From positions 1 to 64,000 of the forward strand of contig DAISJM010000009.1 in assembly GCA_036821485.1 (NCBI GenBank): a DNA stretch of 64,000 bases, given 5' to 3'. Under the pieces are notes generated by a model, which was not told the origin of the DNA, searched no databases, and saw only the letters and a program-made list of their open reading frames with translations. Positions within the stretch are counted from its first letter, which is position 1; the number at the start of each line of letters is the position of its first letter. Position numbers and translations under genes: made by a program. Source of the stretch: DAISJM01 sp036821485 (GTDB lineage: Bacteria > Verrucomicrobiota > Kiritimatiellia > CAIQIC01 > JAGNIJ01). Shown in pieces: positions 36,848-44,938 of the stretch.

Positions 36848-37087
36848 TCAGCCGTTGAAGCCTTTTTCCTTCAGATAGCTGATCACTGCGCCAACCGTCG
36901 TCAGCTTCTCAGCATCTTCGTCCGGAATCTCAGCGCCAAACTCTTCTTCAAACGCCATTACGAGTTCGACTGTGTCGAGGGAATCCGCGCCCAAATCCTC
37001 GATGAATGAAGCTTCGGGGGTCACCTGCTCCGGATTGACGCCGAGCTGCTCAACGATGATGTCTTTGACTTTATCTTCCAAGGCCAT
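36848..37087 (-). CDS. acpP: Acyl carrier protein (79 aa)
   Basis: Carries growing acyl chains on 4'-phosphopantetheine attached to Ser36, in the motif LGADSLDTVELV (32-43). Acidic throughout, with the usual helix II and C-terminal helix (TTVGAVISYLKEK). The ribosome site AAGGAGG, 7 bases before ATG 37087, is among the best in the window, as expected for an abundant protein. It follows fabG by 26 bases and is followed by a strong terminator. Confidence 0.98.
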   Translation of the reverse strand: MALEDKVKDIIVEQLGVNPEQVTPEASFIEDLGADSLDTVELVMAFEEEFGAEIPDEDAEKLTTVGAVISYLKEKGFNG

Positions 37088-37113
37088 TGAGGTTCCTCCT
37101 TATACCTGACTTG

Positions 37114-37857
37114 CTATGTTACCATACCGCCGCAGACCGTCAAAACCTGACCGGTGACATATGCCGAATCATCACTGGCCAGAAACAGTACTACGTTCGC
37201 CACATCCTCGGGAACTCCAAAACGACCCAGGGGTATGGCTTCCAACATCTTCTTGCGAATATCTTCCGGCAACTTCTCGGTCATCTTCGTCTGGATGAAC
37301 CCGGGAGCCACCGCGTTGCATCGAATATTCCTTGACGCCAATTCCTTCGCGACCGACTTCGTCAAGGCAATCAGGCCCGCTTTCGAGGCTGCATAATTAC
37401 ACTGTCCAGCGTTGCCGATCAAGCCGATGATCGAAGCCATATTCACAATGTTCCCCGCCCGCTGCTTCATCATCGGACGAGCCACGGCCTTGGTGAACAG
37501 GAAGGCCCCCTTCAAATTGACGGAAAGAACGGCATCCCAGTCCGCTTCTGTCATCCGAACGAGAAACGTGTCCTTGGTAATGCCTGCATTGTTGACCAGC
37601 ACGTCAATCCGCCCAAAATCCTTCTCAACCTGATCCACCACCCCTTGAACGTCCTCGGACTTGGAGACGTCCACAGCATAGGTTTCGACGCGGCGGCCAA
37701 GGCCCTTGATCAGGGCCTCTGTCTCTGTCAGCCATTCCTTTTGCAGATCGCACAGCGCGATATCGGCGCCTGCCGCTGCCATCTTGGCTGCAATCGCCTG
37801 CCCAATACCCCGGGCGGCTCCCGTCACGATCACCACTTTTCCATTCAGTTGCGCCAT
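37114..37857 (-). CDS. fabG: 3-oxoacyl-ACP reductase (247 aa)
   Basis: NADPH-dependent short-chain dehydrogenase reducing beta-ketoacyl-ACP. Cofactor motif TGAARGIGQ at 12-20, NNAG at 89-92, and catalytic S142, Y155 and K159 in CNYAASKAG. The length is typical. It lies between fabD and acpP in the fab cluster (19 and 26 bases), which settles its role against the many other SDR enzymes. Confidence 0.97.
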   Translation of the reverse strand: MAQLNGKVVIVTGAARGIGQAIAAKMAAAGADIALCDLQKEWLTETEALIKGLGRRVETYAVDVSKSEDVQGVVDQVEKDFGRIDVLVNNAGITKDTFLVRMTEADWDAVLSVNLKGAFLFTKAVARPMMKQRAGNIVNMASIIGLIGNAGQCNYAASKAGLIALTKSVAKELASRNIRCNAVAPGFIQTKMTEKLPEDIRKKMLEAIPLGRFGVPEDVANVVLFLASDDSAYVTGQVLTVCGGMVT

Positions 37858-37876
37858 AGTTTACTCAGAATCTGCC

Positions 37877-38803
37877 TCAGATGAGGCTTTTGACCGCGTT
37901 CTCCAGACTTGAGAGGTCCTGTATGTTATGCAGGACCGCTTCCTTGTCAATACGCTTTATGAGGCCGGTCAGCACTTTTCCGGGGCCACACTCCGCATAG
38001 CCAGAAATACCGCTGTTCTTCATCCAATTCACGCAGGAAACCCATTGAACCGACGATGTAACCTGTTGAACAACAAGTTGTTTCATCGCCACAGGATCTG
38101 TATGAGGCTGCCCGGTGACGTTGGACAGCACCGGCATTCTCGGCTCTGAGAAACTGACGTCCTTAATGGCTTGTTCGAGCTGACGGGCCGCAGGAGCCAT
38201 CAGCGACGAGTGGAACGCGCCGGCAACGTTCAGCCGAATCGCCTTCCTGACGCCCATCGCCTTGAGCGCCTGCTCCGCTTTGTCGATCCCTTCTTTTCGA
38301 CCGGTCAGCACCGTCTGTTCCGGCGAGTTGAAGTTTGCCACTTCGACACCGCACTCGGCACTGACCTTGCGGAGGGTCTCAGCGTCCTGCCCCATGACCG
38401 CCATCATCGTGCCCGGATTCTCCTCACACGCCTGCTGCATAAAGCGACCACGCGCTTCAAGCACCTTGAGCGCGTCTTCAAACGACACGACGCCGGCCGC
38501 ACAGAGTGCCGACCATTCACCGAGACTGTGACCCGCCGTGGCCGCAAACTGCACATCGGGTCGTTTGATACCCAACGCCTTGAAACACGCCATGCTGACC
38601 ACAAAAACCGCAGGCTGTGTGACCGACGACTTCGTCAGCTCTTCAATGGGGCCTTCAAAACACAGCTTGGCCAGGTCAAACCCAAGGACCGCGTTGGCCC
38701 TCTGGAACAGTTCGTTGCACTCCGGAACAGCGGCAGCAAGGTCCTTGCCCATGCCCACGGCCTGAGCGCCCTGCCCGGGAAAAACAATAGCTAGTTTCGA
38801 CAT
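37877..38803 (-). CDS. fabD: Malonyl-CoA:ACP transacylase (308 aa)
   Basis: Moves malonyl groups from CoA to ACP. Conserved FPGQGAQ at 8-14 and the nucleophile motif GHSLGEW with S93; GAFHSSLM carries the partner histidine. Two in-frame ATGs compete: 38809 is directly abutted by AAGGAG, whereas 38803 has that site 7 bases away, so 38803 is chosen. It is followed by fabG after 19 bases; fabH ends 76 bases upstream. Confidence 0.96.
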   Translation of the reverse strand: MSKLAIVFPGQGAQAVGMGKDLAAAVPECNELFQRANAVLGFDLAKLCFEGPIEELTKSSVTQPAVFVVSMACFKALGIKRPDVQFAATAGHSLGEWSALCAAGVVSFEDALKVLEARGRFMQQACEENPGTMMAVMGQDAETLRKVSAECGVEVANFNSPEQTVLTGRKEGIDKAEQALKAMGVRKAIRLNVAGAFHSSLMAPAARQLEQAIKDVSFSEPRMPVLSNVTGQPHTDPVAMKQLVVQQVTSSVQWVSCVNWMKNSGISGYAECGPGKVLTGLIKRIDKEAVLHNIQDLSSLENAVKSLI

Positions 38804-38879
38804 GGTCATCTCCTTGCGGGGTCAGACAAACTCCGTGTGCGACAGCCGCAGTCGGCCATCGCAAATCGAAAATCGGAAA

Positions 38880-39896
38880 TCATTTGTCCCATTCGATCAC
38901 GGATGCACCCCACGTGAACCCGCCGCCAAACGCCACGAGCAGAATCCGGTGGTGCTTCTTCAACCGGCCGCTTCGCGCCAGTTCATCCAGCGCAACAACG
39001 ATGGTCGCGGCCGACGTGTTGCCGTATCGATCAAGATTGATGACAAGCTTCTCTTTCGGTGCGCCCAAGCGCTCGCCGATGGCATCGATGATACGAAGAT
39101 TCGCCTGGTGAGGAATGATCCAATCCACATCGTCGACGGTCAGCCCGTTGCGCGCAAGCGCATCCTTCGACGCTTGCACCATGTTGTTGACCGCATGCTT
39201 GAAAACTTCGCGCCCGGCCATCTTGAGATAGTGGAGACCCTGCTTGACCGTATCCTCAGACGCCGGCTTGCGGCTGCCACCCGCAGGCAACATCAGCAAT
39301 TCCGCCAACGAGCCATCCGCGCCCAGCACCGCGGGCATGACACCACGCTCCGCGCCGCGCGCTTGCAGCACCACCGCCCCGGCCGCATCGCCGAACAGCA
39401 CGCACGTATTGCGATCATTCCAGTCTAGGATCGATGTCATCTTCTCGCCGCCGACCACAAGCACGGTTTCGGCCGCGCCGGTCGAGACAAACTGCCGGCC
39501 GATCTCGAGCCCATATACGAACCCGGAACATGCGGCCTCGAGGTCAAAGCAGAATGCTTTCTTGGCGCCAATCTTCTTCTGAATAAAACAGCCCGTGTTG
39601 GGGAACCCCATGTCCGGCGTGATCGTCGCACACAAGATCATGTCTACGTCCTTGGCTTCTACCCCGGCATCGGCCAAGGCACGCCGGGAGGCCTCGGCAC
39701 CCAGGTCGGATGTAGCCTGATCGCTCGCCGCAATGTGGCGTTCACGAATGCCCGTTCGCGAGATGATCCATTCGTCGGTCGTATCGACCATCTTCTCAAG
39801 GTCCTGATTCGTCAGCACCTTCTCCGGTGCATACGACCCAGTACCCACGATGGAAGCGGTCCGAAAACCGGCGGGACTATGGTGTTCCTTTTTCAA
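38880..39896 (-). CDS. fabH: 3-oxoacyl-ACP synthase III (338 aa)
   Basis: Initiates fatty-acid synthesis by condensing acetyl- or branched acyl-CoA with malonyl-ACP. Catalytic C123 in DLEAACSGFVYG, histidine in IIPHQANLRI and asparagine in YGNTSAAT are present. The apparent start is TTG at 39896, with AGGGA upstream inside plsX; the reading overlaps the plsX end by 20 bases, suggesting coupling. No ATG occurs before the conserved VGTGSYAPEKVLTN, which makes the TTG start credible. Confidence 0.95.
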   Translation of the reverse strand: MKKEHHSPAGFRTASIVGTGSYAPEKVLTNQDLEKMVDTTDEWIISRTGIRERHIAASDQATSDLGAEASRRALADAGVEAKDVDMILCATITPDMGFPNTGCFIQKKIGAKKAFCFDLEAACSGFVYGLEIGRQFVSTGAAETVLVVGGEKMTSILDWNDRNTCVLFGDAAGAVVLQARGAERGVMPAVLGADGSLAELLMLPAGGSRKPASEDTVKQGLHYLKMAGREVFKHAVNNMVQASKDALARNGLTVDDVDWIIPHQANLRIIDAIGERLGAPKEKLVINLDRYGNTSAATIVVALDELARSGRLKKHHRILLVAFGGGFTWGASVIEWDK

Positions 39897-40899
39897 TCAA
39901 TCCCTGCACTCTCTTCACTTCATCCACAATCAGATGATTCACGTGATTCTTGACCGACTCGCCCGCCACGCGGATACCGTTGCACGTGGCACGCGCATCG
40001 GAAACGCCATGACCGATAATCACCGTTCCATTCACACCCAGCAACGGCGCGCCACCGTACATGGATGGATCCGCCTTGCGCTTGATCGAATCAATGCCAG
40101 GCTTCAGCAACAGCGCCCCGAGAACTCTCAACGGATTCTTTGTGAACTCTTCCTTCAGCCACTTCCCCATGGCGTGGGCTGCACTCTCGCTCGTCTTCAG
40201 CACCACGTTGCCCACAAACCCATCGCAAACCACCACGTCGATGTTGCCCTCGTAGAGGTCATGACCTTCGACATTGCCGGAGAAGTTGATGCCGCTCTTT
40301 TCCAACAGGCCAAACGTTTCCTTGGTGATCTCGTTGCCCTTGGACTCCTCGGTCCCCACGCTGAGCAGCCCCACCTGGGGATTCTTGCATCCCACGATTT
40401 CGCGGGAATAGATCATGCCCATCACCCCGAACTGCATGAGAATCTCCGGGGTGCAATCCGGCGTCGCACCCGCATCCAGCAGCACAAAAGGCTTCACCGG
40501 GGTCGGCATGACGCAGGCAATGGCAGCCCGGTCAATGCCTTCGAGTGTACGCAGCTTGAGTTGCGCGGCCACCACCGCCGCGCCCGTACTGCCCGCGGAG
40601 AACACTGCATCTGCCTCGCCGTTCTTGACGAGGTCGACGGCACGATTGATCGACGAATCCTTCTTCCGGCGAACGGCTACCGCAGGACTTTCGTCCATGC
40701 CGATGACGTCCGAAGCGTGCCGCACCTCGATGATGGCGGGCACTTCACCATGCTTCGCCAATTCCGCACGGATGGCCTTCTCATCGCCCACGAGGTACAG
40801 CTTCGTGAGGCCTGGCAACGTCTGGGCGGCAAGCACCGTACCCGCGACGATCTCGCGGGGGGCATAATCACCACCCATGGCGTCAACGGCGATGCGCAT
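39877..40899 (-). CDS. plsX: Phosphate acyltransferase PlsX (340 aa)
   Basis: Converts acyl-ACP to acyl-phosphate for PlsY in phospholipid synthesis. Family start MRIAVDAMGGDYAP, then VFSAGSTGAAV, LLDAGATPDCTPEIL and VVVCDGFVGNVVLKT are visible. The length is normal. It follows rpmF with a 3-base gap, the conserved yceD-rpmF-plsX-fabH order. Confidence 0.96.
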   Translation of the reverse strand: MRIAVDAMGGDYAPREIVAGTVLAAQTLPGLTKLYLVGDEKAIRAELAKHGEVPAIIEVRHASDVIGMDESPAVAVRRKKDSSINRAVDLVKNGEADAVFSAGSTGAAVVAAQLKLRTLEGIDRAAIACVMPTPVKPFVLLDAGATPDCTPEILMQFGVMGMIYSREIVGCKNPQVGLLSVGTEESKGNEITKETFGLLEKSGINFSGNVEGHDLYEGNIDVVVCDGFVGNVVLKTSESAAHAMGKWLKEEFTKNPLRVLGALLLKPGIDSIKRKADPSMYGGAPLLGVNGTVIIGHGVSDARATCNGIRVAGESVKNHVNHLIVDEVKRVQGLIEKGTP

Positions 40900-40902
40900 G
40901 GA

Positions 40903-41088
40903 TTACTCGTCGGCGGAAATGACCAGCACTTGGCGACCACGATACGTGCCGCACGAGGGGCAAACGTGGTGGGCCCGATGCGGGGCACCGCACTTCGGGC
41001 AGGCTTTGGTGGCTACAAGGCTCTTCTTCTGAGAAGCCTTGCGCATACGACTCTTGCTTTTCGATGTTTTTCTTTTCGGGACACCCAT
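40903..41088 (-). CDS. rpmF: 50S ribosomal protein L32 (61 aa)
   Basis: Start MGVPKRKTSKSKSRMRKA is the basic L32 signature. The zinc-ribbon form is present: CPKCG and CPSCG (30-34 and 43-47) give four cysteines. An AAGGAG ribosome site precedes ATG 41088. It sits between yceD and plsX as in most bacteria. Retention of all four cysteines marks this as the zinc-binding paralogue type. Confidence 0.97.
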   Translation of the reverse strand: MGVPKRKTSKSKSRMRKASQKKSLVATKACPKCGAPHRAHHVCPSCGTYRGRQVLVISADE

Positions 41089-41129
41089 GTTCAGCTCCTT
41101 CTAGAAGAAACTACCCTCGCAACAGCGCC

Positions 41130-41597
41130 TCACAGGCGCAAACGATCCAACTCGGACCAATCACCGGCCTTCCCCTCCTCGTCAGGCTTGCACGAGCAGG
41201 CCCCCTCGTTCAGGTTCTTGCCACACTTCGGGCACAAACCCTTGCACGCCGGGGAACATACCGCAAACGGTTCCAAGAGCAGGAGGATATCCTCGCGGAT
41301 GTCCTCGGTCAAATCCACCGTTTCCACGCCTTCCGGGACCGGGTAAGCGCGTAAGAAAGACAAATCCTGCACGGTTGTCGAGAAAAAACCCGCACAGCGG
41401 CCGCAGGCCAAAGCCACTTTCATGCCGATCTGCCCCGTCACCACCAGCTCCTTGGAGACCACTTCGGCCCGAAAATGATACGTAATCGGCCCCTCCACAC
41501 GCATGTAGGGGTCGCCTTCGATGCCCAGAATGCCCGGAGACTCCTCTCCGTCATACTCAGAACCATCAGGGGAAATCTTGGTGACTTCAATAATCAT
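41130..41597 (-). CDS. yceD: YceD/DUF177 family protein (155 aa)
   Basis: Conserved partner of rpmF, implicated in 23S rRNA accumulation in other bacteria. It has CGRCAGFFST (about 90-99), an acidic DLTEDIREDILL stretch and the cysteine-rich tail CSPACKGLCPKCGKNLN typical of DUF177 proteins. It lies 41 bases upstream of rpmF and 38 after coaD. The N-terminus is less conserved, so the start at ATG 41597 is taken as the first available. Confidence 0.9.
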   Translation of the reverse strand: MIIEVTKISPDGSEYDGEESPGILGIEGDPYMRVEGPITYHFRAEVVSKELVVTGQIGMKVALACGRCAGFFSTTVQDLSFLRAYPVPEGVETVDLTEDIREDILLLLEPFAVCSPACKGLCPKCGKNLNEGACSCKPDEEGKAGDWSELDRLRL

Positions 41598-41635
41598 GAC
41601 AGAATCCTACGGGCGGGAACGCCCGGTGAGAGGGG

Positions 41636-42136
41636 CTACTTCCGGGCCCGCGCCTTTTTCTTGCGGAACTTGGCCTCAAGCGCCTTTTCCACGATGGGCA
41701 CCACGAAGTCCCTCGTATCCCCGCCGAGCATGGCCACTTCACGGACCGTGCTGGAACTGAGGTAGCTGTAATCCTCGTTGGGCATGAGGAAGAGGGTCTC
41801 GATATCCGGCGCCAATTTGCGATTGGTCAGCGCCATCTGGAACTCGAATTCAAAATCGGAAAACGCCCTGATACCGCGGATCAGCACGCGCACCTTCCGC
41901 GCCTTGGCATAATCCACCAGCAGCCCCTTGAATGAATCCACCTCCACGTTCTTGAACTTCCGGGCAATCTGCCGCGCCATCGCCAGGCGCTCCTGGAGAC
42001 TGAAGAGCGTCTGCTTCCTCGAATAGTCCGACACCGCCAGGATCAGCTTGTCGAAAATCTTTGCCGCCCGGGCAATCAAATCCAAATGCCCAAGCGTGAT
42101 CGGGTCAAACGTACCCGCGTAGATGGCTGTTCTCAT
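41636..42136 (-). CDS. coaD: Phosphopantetheine adenylyltransferase (166 aa)
   Basis: Penultimate step of coenzyme A synthesis: adenylates 4'-phosphopantetheine. Nucleotidyltransferase motif AGTFDPITLGHLDLI (7-21, with the T-x-G-H form), RGIRAFSDFEFEF and YSYLSSSTVREVA are diagnostic. A GAGGGGAAAG ribosome site lies upstream. It follows rsmD by 22 bases, the common rsmD-coaD pair, and supplies the cofactor for the downstream ACP. Confidence 0.97.
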   Translation of the reverse strand: MRTAIYAGTFDPITLGHLDLIARAAKIFDKLILAVSDYSRKQTLFSLQERLAMARQIARKFKNVEVDSFKGLLVDYAKARKVRVLIRGIRAFSDFEFEFQMALTNRKLAPDIETLFLMPNEDYSYLSSSTVREVAMLGGDTRDFVVPIVEKALEAKFRKKKARARK

Positions 42137-42158
42137 GTCTTTCCCCTCTTCAGATCCG

Positions 42159-42740
42159 TCACGACACCGATGGAGCGTCCGCCCGCCTTTTGTACATCAC
42201 CAGGCGCGTGCCGCCATACTGCCGCTCCCGCACGACCACCCAGCCCGGCACATCCAGCACACGTTCTCCCGCGCCCTGCTCATACACCACCAGTCCGCCG
42301 GGAGCCAACGTACCACGCGCGTCGATGAGGGGCAAGAGAACCTCCAGCCAGCGGGCCGTACCATCCCGGTCATAGGGCGGATCGGCAACAATGAGGTTGA
42401 AGGGCTCGCCCGCCCACCCCTTTTCGATGAACTTCACCGCATCGCCCAGCCTGCATTCCGTCACGCCCCCCTCGCTCGAACAAAGCGTTTTGACATTCTC
42501 CTGCAGCGTCTGGAACACGCGCCGATCGCTCTCTACCCAACACACCAAAGCCGCGCCCCGGCTCCACGCCTCAAGACCCAGCGCGCCCGATCCCGCAAAG
42601 AGATCCAGCACGCGTACGCCAACAATCCCTTCGCCAAGCGAGTTGAAAAGCGCCGCCCGAACTTTGTCCTGCGTCGGGCGCACATCCCCCTTGGGCACGG
42701 CTATGGCACGCCGGCCAATCACACCTCCGGTCACTCTCAC
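42159..42740 (-). CDS. rsmD: 16S rRNA (guanine966-N2)-methyltransferase (193 aa)
   Basis: SAM-dependent N2-methylation of G966 in 16S rRNA. VRVLDLFAGSGALGLEAWSRG (SAM-binding, begins near 42) and the catalytic motif LIVADPPYDRDG are present, as is the N-terminal RVTGG-x-xGRR. The start is GTG 42740, overlapping the stop of the preceding membrane-protein gene as GTGA, so translation is coupled. Confidence 0.95.
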   Translation of the reverse strand: MRVTGGVIGRRAIAVPKGDVRPTQDKVRAALFNSLGEGIVGVRVLDLFAGSGALGLEAWSRGAALVCWVESDRRVFQTLQENVKTLCSSEGGVTECRLGDAVKFIEKGWAGEPFNLIVADPPYDRDGTARWLEVLLPLIDARGTLAPGGLVVYEQGAGERVLDVPGWVVVRERQYGGTRLVMYKRRADAPSVS

Positions 42741-43384
42741 GGCACACCCCCCGCCGGCTGTCTTGCGGCGGTAACGGGCGGAGGTGACAGATTCGCCACA
42801 AACCTCTGGCCCATCTCCTCCAGCCGCTTCCGCTCACCGGAGTCCCACACCACGAGCGTTCGTATCTCCAGCCTCAAACGAATCTCCGCCTCCATGGAAT
42901 CCATACCACGAAGACCCCCCACGATCCGCACGGGCGCATCCGTGCTACTGTGAAGCGGCGCGCCGCCTTCATGCTCCATGTTGAGCACGCCAACAAACCC
43001 CTTCCTCGGGTCCACCCACGTCATGTCAAAGCGCATCCACCGTGCCACCGCCAGCAGGCGGTCCACCAACGCCCGTGCGTCTGCCGGTGTCTGCCTGCTC
43101 CAGCAATATCTGAACGGCCGGTAACCGGAAAGAAACCCAAGCGTCGCCAGAAGGCTCAACATTCCGGTGATCACACCTGCCGGCAGAAGTGCCGCGAGCA
43201 CCCATCGCAACGCAAACGGCAAACCGCCACCTCCCAGCGGGCTGCGTTCCGAAAACACCAGCGGAAGCATCAACGGGAAAGCCAGCAGCAAGGTCACCAG
43301 TCCGGCGTAGAGCGGATACGGAATCGTCCCGCGCAGCCGCTCCAGCCTCCTGTTCGTCAGCAGGTTGAAAACAAGATCATTCAT
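42737..43384 (-). CDS. Membrane protein of unknown function (215 aa)
   Basis: Start ATG 43384 (MNDLVFNLLTNRRLERLRG) is chosen because upstream codons look non-coding. Two hydrophobic segments (about 24-42 and 53-84) are followed by a soluble C-terminal domain with FDMTWVDPRKGFVGVL and a proline-rich end. No known motif. It is translationally coupled to rsmD by a 4-base overlap, which argues that it is real. Confidence 0.7.
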   Translation of the reverse strand: MNDLVFNLLTNRRLERLRGTIPYPLYAGLVTLLLAFPLMLPLVFSERSPLGGGGLPFALRWVLAALLPAGVITGMLSLLATLGFLSGYRPFRYCWSRQTPADARALVDRLLAVARWMRFDMTWVDPRKGFVGVLNMEHEGGAPLHSSTDAPVRIVGGLRGMDSMEAEIRLRLEIRTLVVWDSGERKRLEEMGQRFVANLSPPPVTAARQPAGGVP

Positions 43385-43437
43385 GCACAGGCGTGCATTG
43401 TACCTGATCAGGTGAGGCGTCCGAAAGCCCGATTGCG

Positions 43438-43857
43438 TCAGCCCACGTCGGCCGTGCCAACCGAGCCGAACGAGCTGGAGAAGACAAGCGTATAGGGCTT
43501 CACCATGATCTCGTCGCCCGCATGCAACTCGGCAACGCCGCCGACCTTCTGTCCGTTGACGTAGGTGCCGTGAAGGCTCCCGAGGTCCTGGATGAAGTAG
43601 CAGCCGTCCTTGTAGAAGATCTCGGCGTGCATCGGACTGATACGCCCACCTACCAGCACCAGATCGCACGAGCCTGAATCGCTGCCCAACACCGTGCGCA
43701 CCCGGTCACCCAACGGTATGGCAAGATTCTGGAAAAGCAGATGCTTCTCCGTGAACGGCGCGTACACCCGAACATCACGCGGTGCGGATTCTGTACGGAA
43801 GGACACGCCGGGTCCAAACGATGCAGTCATTTCAGCGAGTGTGCAGCTCCTGCTCAT
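43438..43857 (-). CDS. FHA-domain protein (139 aa)
   Basis: A single forkhead-associated domain occupies about residues 50-130: LGSDSGSCDLVLVGGRISPMHAEI contains the G-S, R-x-S and H of the phosphothreonine-binding loops, followed by DLGSLHGTYVNGQKV with the usual S-x-N-G-T-like loop. There is no membrane segment or second domain. GAGGAG precedes ATG 43857. No Ser/Thr kinase or phosphatase lies in the window, so its phosphorylated partner is elsewhere. A GC-rich hairpin (43883-43899) sits in its leader. Confidence 0.87.
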   Translation of the reverse strand: MSRSCTLAEMTASFGPGVSFRTESAPRDVRVYAPFTEKHLLFQNLAIPLGDRVRTVLGSDSGSCDLVLVGGRISPMHAEIFYKDGCYFIQDLGSLHGTYVNGQKVGGVAELHAGDEIMVKPYTLVFSSSFGSVGTADVG

Positions 43858-44168
43858 CAGCGATTCTCCTCAGGCAATCTTCGGCGGGCTCATCCCGCCC
43901 TTTTCTCCGACACCCGCCTCGTGCGTGCGCCGGATACGACTGCCACTCTCTTCGCGAACTGCACTTCATCGCCCGGCTGACCGGAACGAGCGAGCGAATG
44001 GCCGACAGACTAATAGCAGCCATCGTGCCAGTTCCTTCTGAACACAGCCGGATGTGGTCTGAATCGATGGACGACAAGATGTGGTGGTGTTCTACACCTG
44101 CGCGGGAATCCCCAGCACACACAACCGCACGTTTTTGTGCGGCATGCGTACAGAAACGCACAGCACGG
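43858..44168. other. Intergenic region between FHA gene and yqeY
   Basis: No gene found. It holds two inverted repeats. One is GGCGGG/CCCGCC at 43883-43899 with a 5-base loop, just upstream of the FHA ribosome site on the minus strand and followed by TTTT on the plus strand. The other is CCGCAC/GTGCGG at 44125-44142, past the yqeY end and without a T-tract on the yqeY strand. Confidence 0.5.
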
Positions 44169-44618
44169 TCAGCCCAACAGTCGGCCGACCACGGCGTTCA
44201 CCAGTTTGCCGTCGGCCTTGCCTTTGACCTGCGGCATCAAGACCTTCATCACCTTGCCGAGATCGGCCTTCCCTGTCGCCCCGCTTTCGGCGATGGCCTT
44301 CGTGGCCAGCGCTTCGATCTCGGCCTCGTCGAGCTGCTTCGGCATATACTTTCTGAAGAGGTCGATCTCCGCCTGCTCCTTCGTGGCCAAATCTTCGCGG
44401 CCACCCGCACGGAACTGCTCGACGGAATCTTGACGCTGCTTGATGGCCTTCGAGACCACCGTCGCCACTTCACCATCGGTGACATCCTTGCCGGCGTTGA
44501 TGGTCGCATCTTTGATCTGCGCGATCAGCGTACGCATCGCCGTCACCTTGTCCGCAGCCCGCGCCTTCATCGCCTCTTTCACATCGGACTGCATTTCATC
44601 ATAAATCTTCGATGCCAT
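44169..44618 (-). CDS. yqeY: GatB/YqeY domain protein (149 aa)
   Basis: All-helical protein related to the tail domain of GatB, the tRNA amidotransferase subunit; YqeY itself has no established role. It shows QSDVKEAMKARAADKVTAMR at the start and the conserved YMPKQLDEAEIEALATKAI (about 91-109) and GKVMKVLMPQVKGKADGKLV toward the end. The ribosome site GGAGGAATC is excellent. It is preceded by the 56-aa membrane protein gene on the same strand. Confidence 0.92.
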   Translation of the reverse strand: MASKIYDEMQSDVKEAMKARAADKVTAMRTLIAQIKDATINAGKDVTDGEVATVVSKAIKQRQDSVEQFRAGGREDLATKEQAEIDLFRKYMPKQLDEAEIEALATKAIAESGATGKADLGKVMKVLMPQVKGKADGKLVNAVVGRLLG

Positions 44619-44645
44619 GATTCCTCCTCCTCTATCCTGAACCGG

Positions 44646-44816
44646 TCAGCGCCTCACAAAATAGACGATCAACATGACCAGCGCCACCAGCGTTTCATAG
44701 AACGCCAGTTTCTTGATGTTGAGCTTGGGAGCCATCTGCTGCCACAGATTCAGCCCCCACAGGCCGATCGCCGCGTCCACAAGCATCACTACCGCCAGCC
44801 AGAACATGAAAGTCAT
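44646..44816 (-). CDS. Small two-helix membrane protein (56 aa)
   Basis: A 57-codon frame, from ATG 44816 to TGA 44646-44648. It encodes two hydrophobic helices, FMFWLAVVMLVDAAIGLWGL (3-22) and FYETLVALVMLIVYF (39-53), joined by a short loop NLWQQMAPKLNIKK and ending VRR. The amphipathic loop, tryptophans at helix ends and positively charged terminus look like a real small membrane protein. It ends 27 bases before yqeY, suggesting one transcript. The ribosome site is weak. Function unknown. Confidence 0.65.
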   Translation of the reverse strand: MTFMFWLAVVMLVDAAIGLWGLNLWQQMAPKLNIKKLAFYETLVALVMLIVYFVRR

Positions 44817-44938
44817 GTGGACAGTATTCGCCGCCGCGACGCCCGGGTCAATCCGAAGCCTCGCCAGAATCTACATGACGAATGGGGAGCCCCGGTGTAT
44901 TAGAACAACATTGTCGAGCTTCACTGGGGGCAGTCCGT

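Noticed and set aside
39850..41346. 498-codon plus-strand frame opposite plsX, rpmF and yceD
   Set aside because: Antisense to three well-identified genes and without protein-like composition or ribosome site.
44125..44142. Hairpin CCGCAC/GTGCGG as yqeY terminator
   Set aside because: The stem is only six pairs and no T-tract follows on the yqeY strand.
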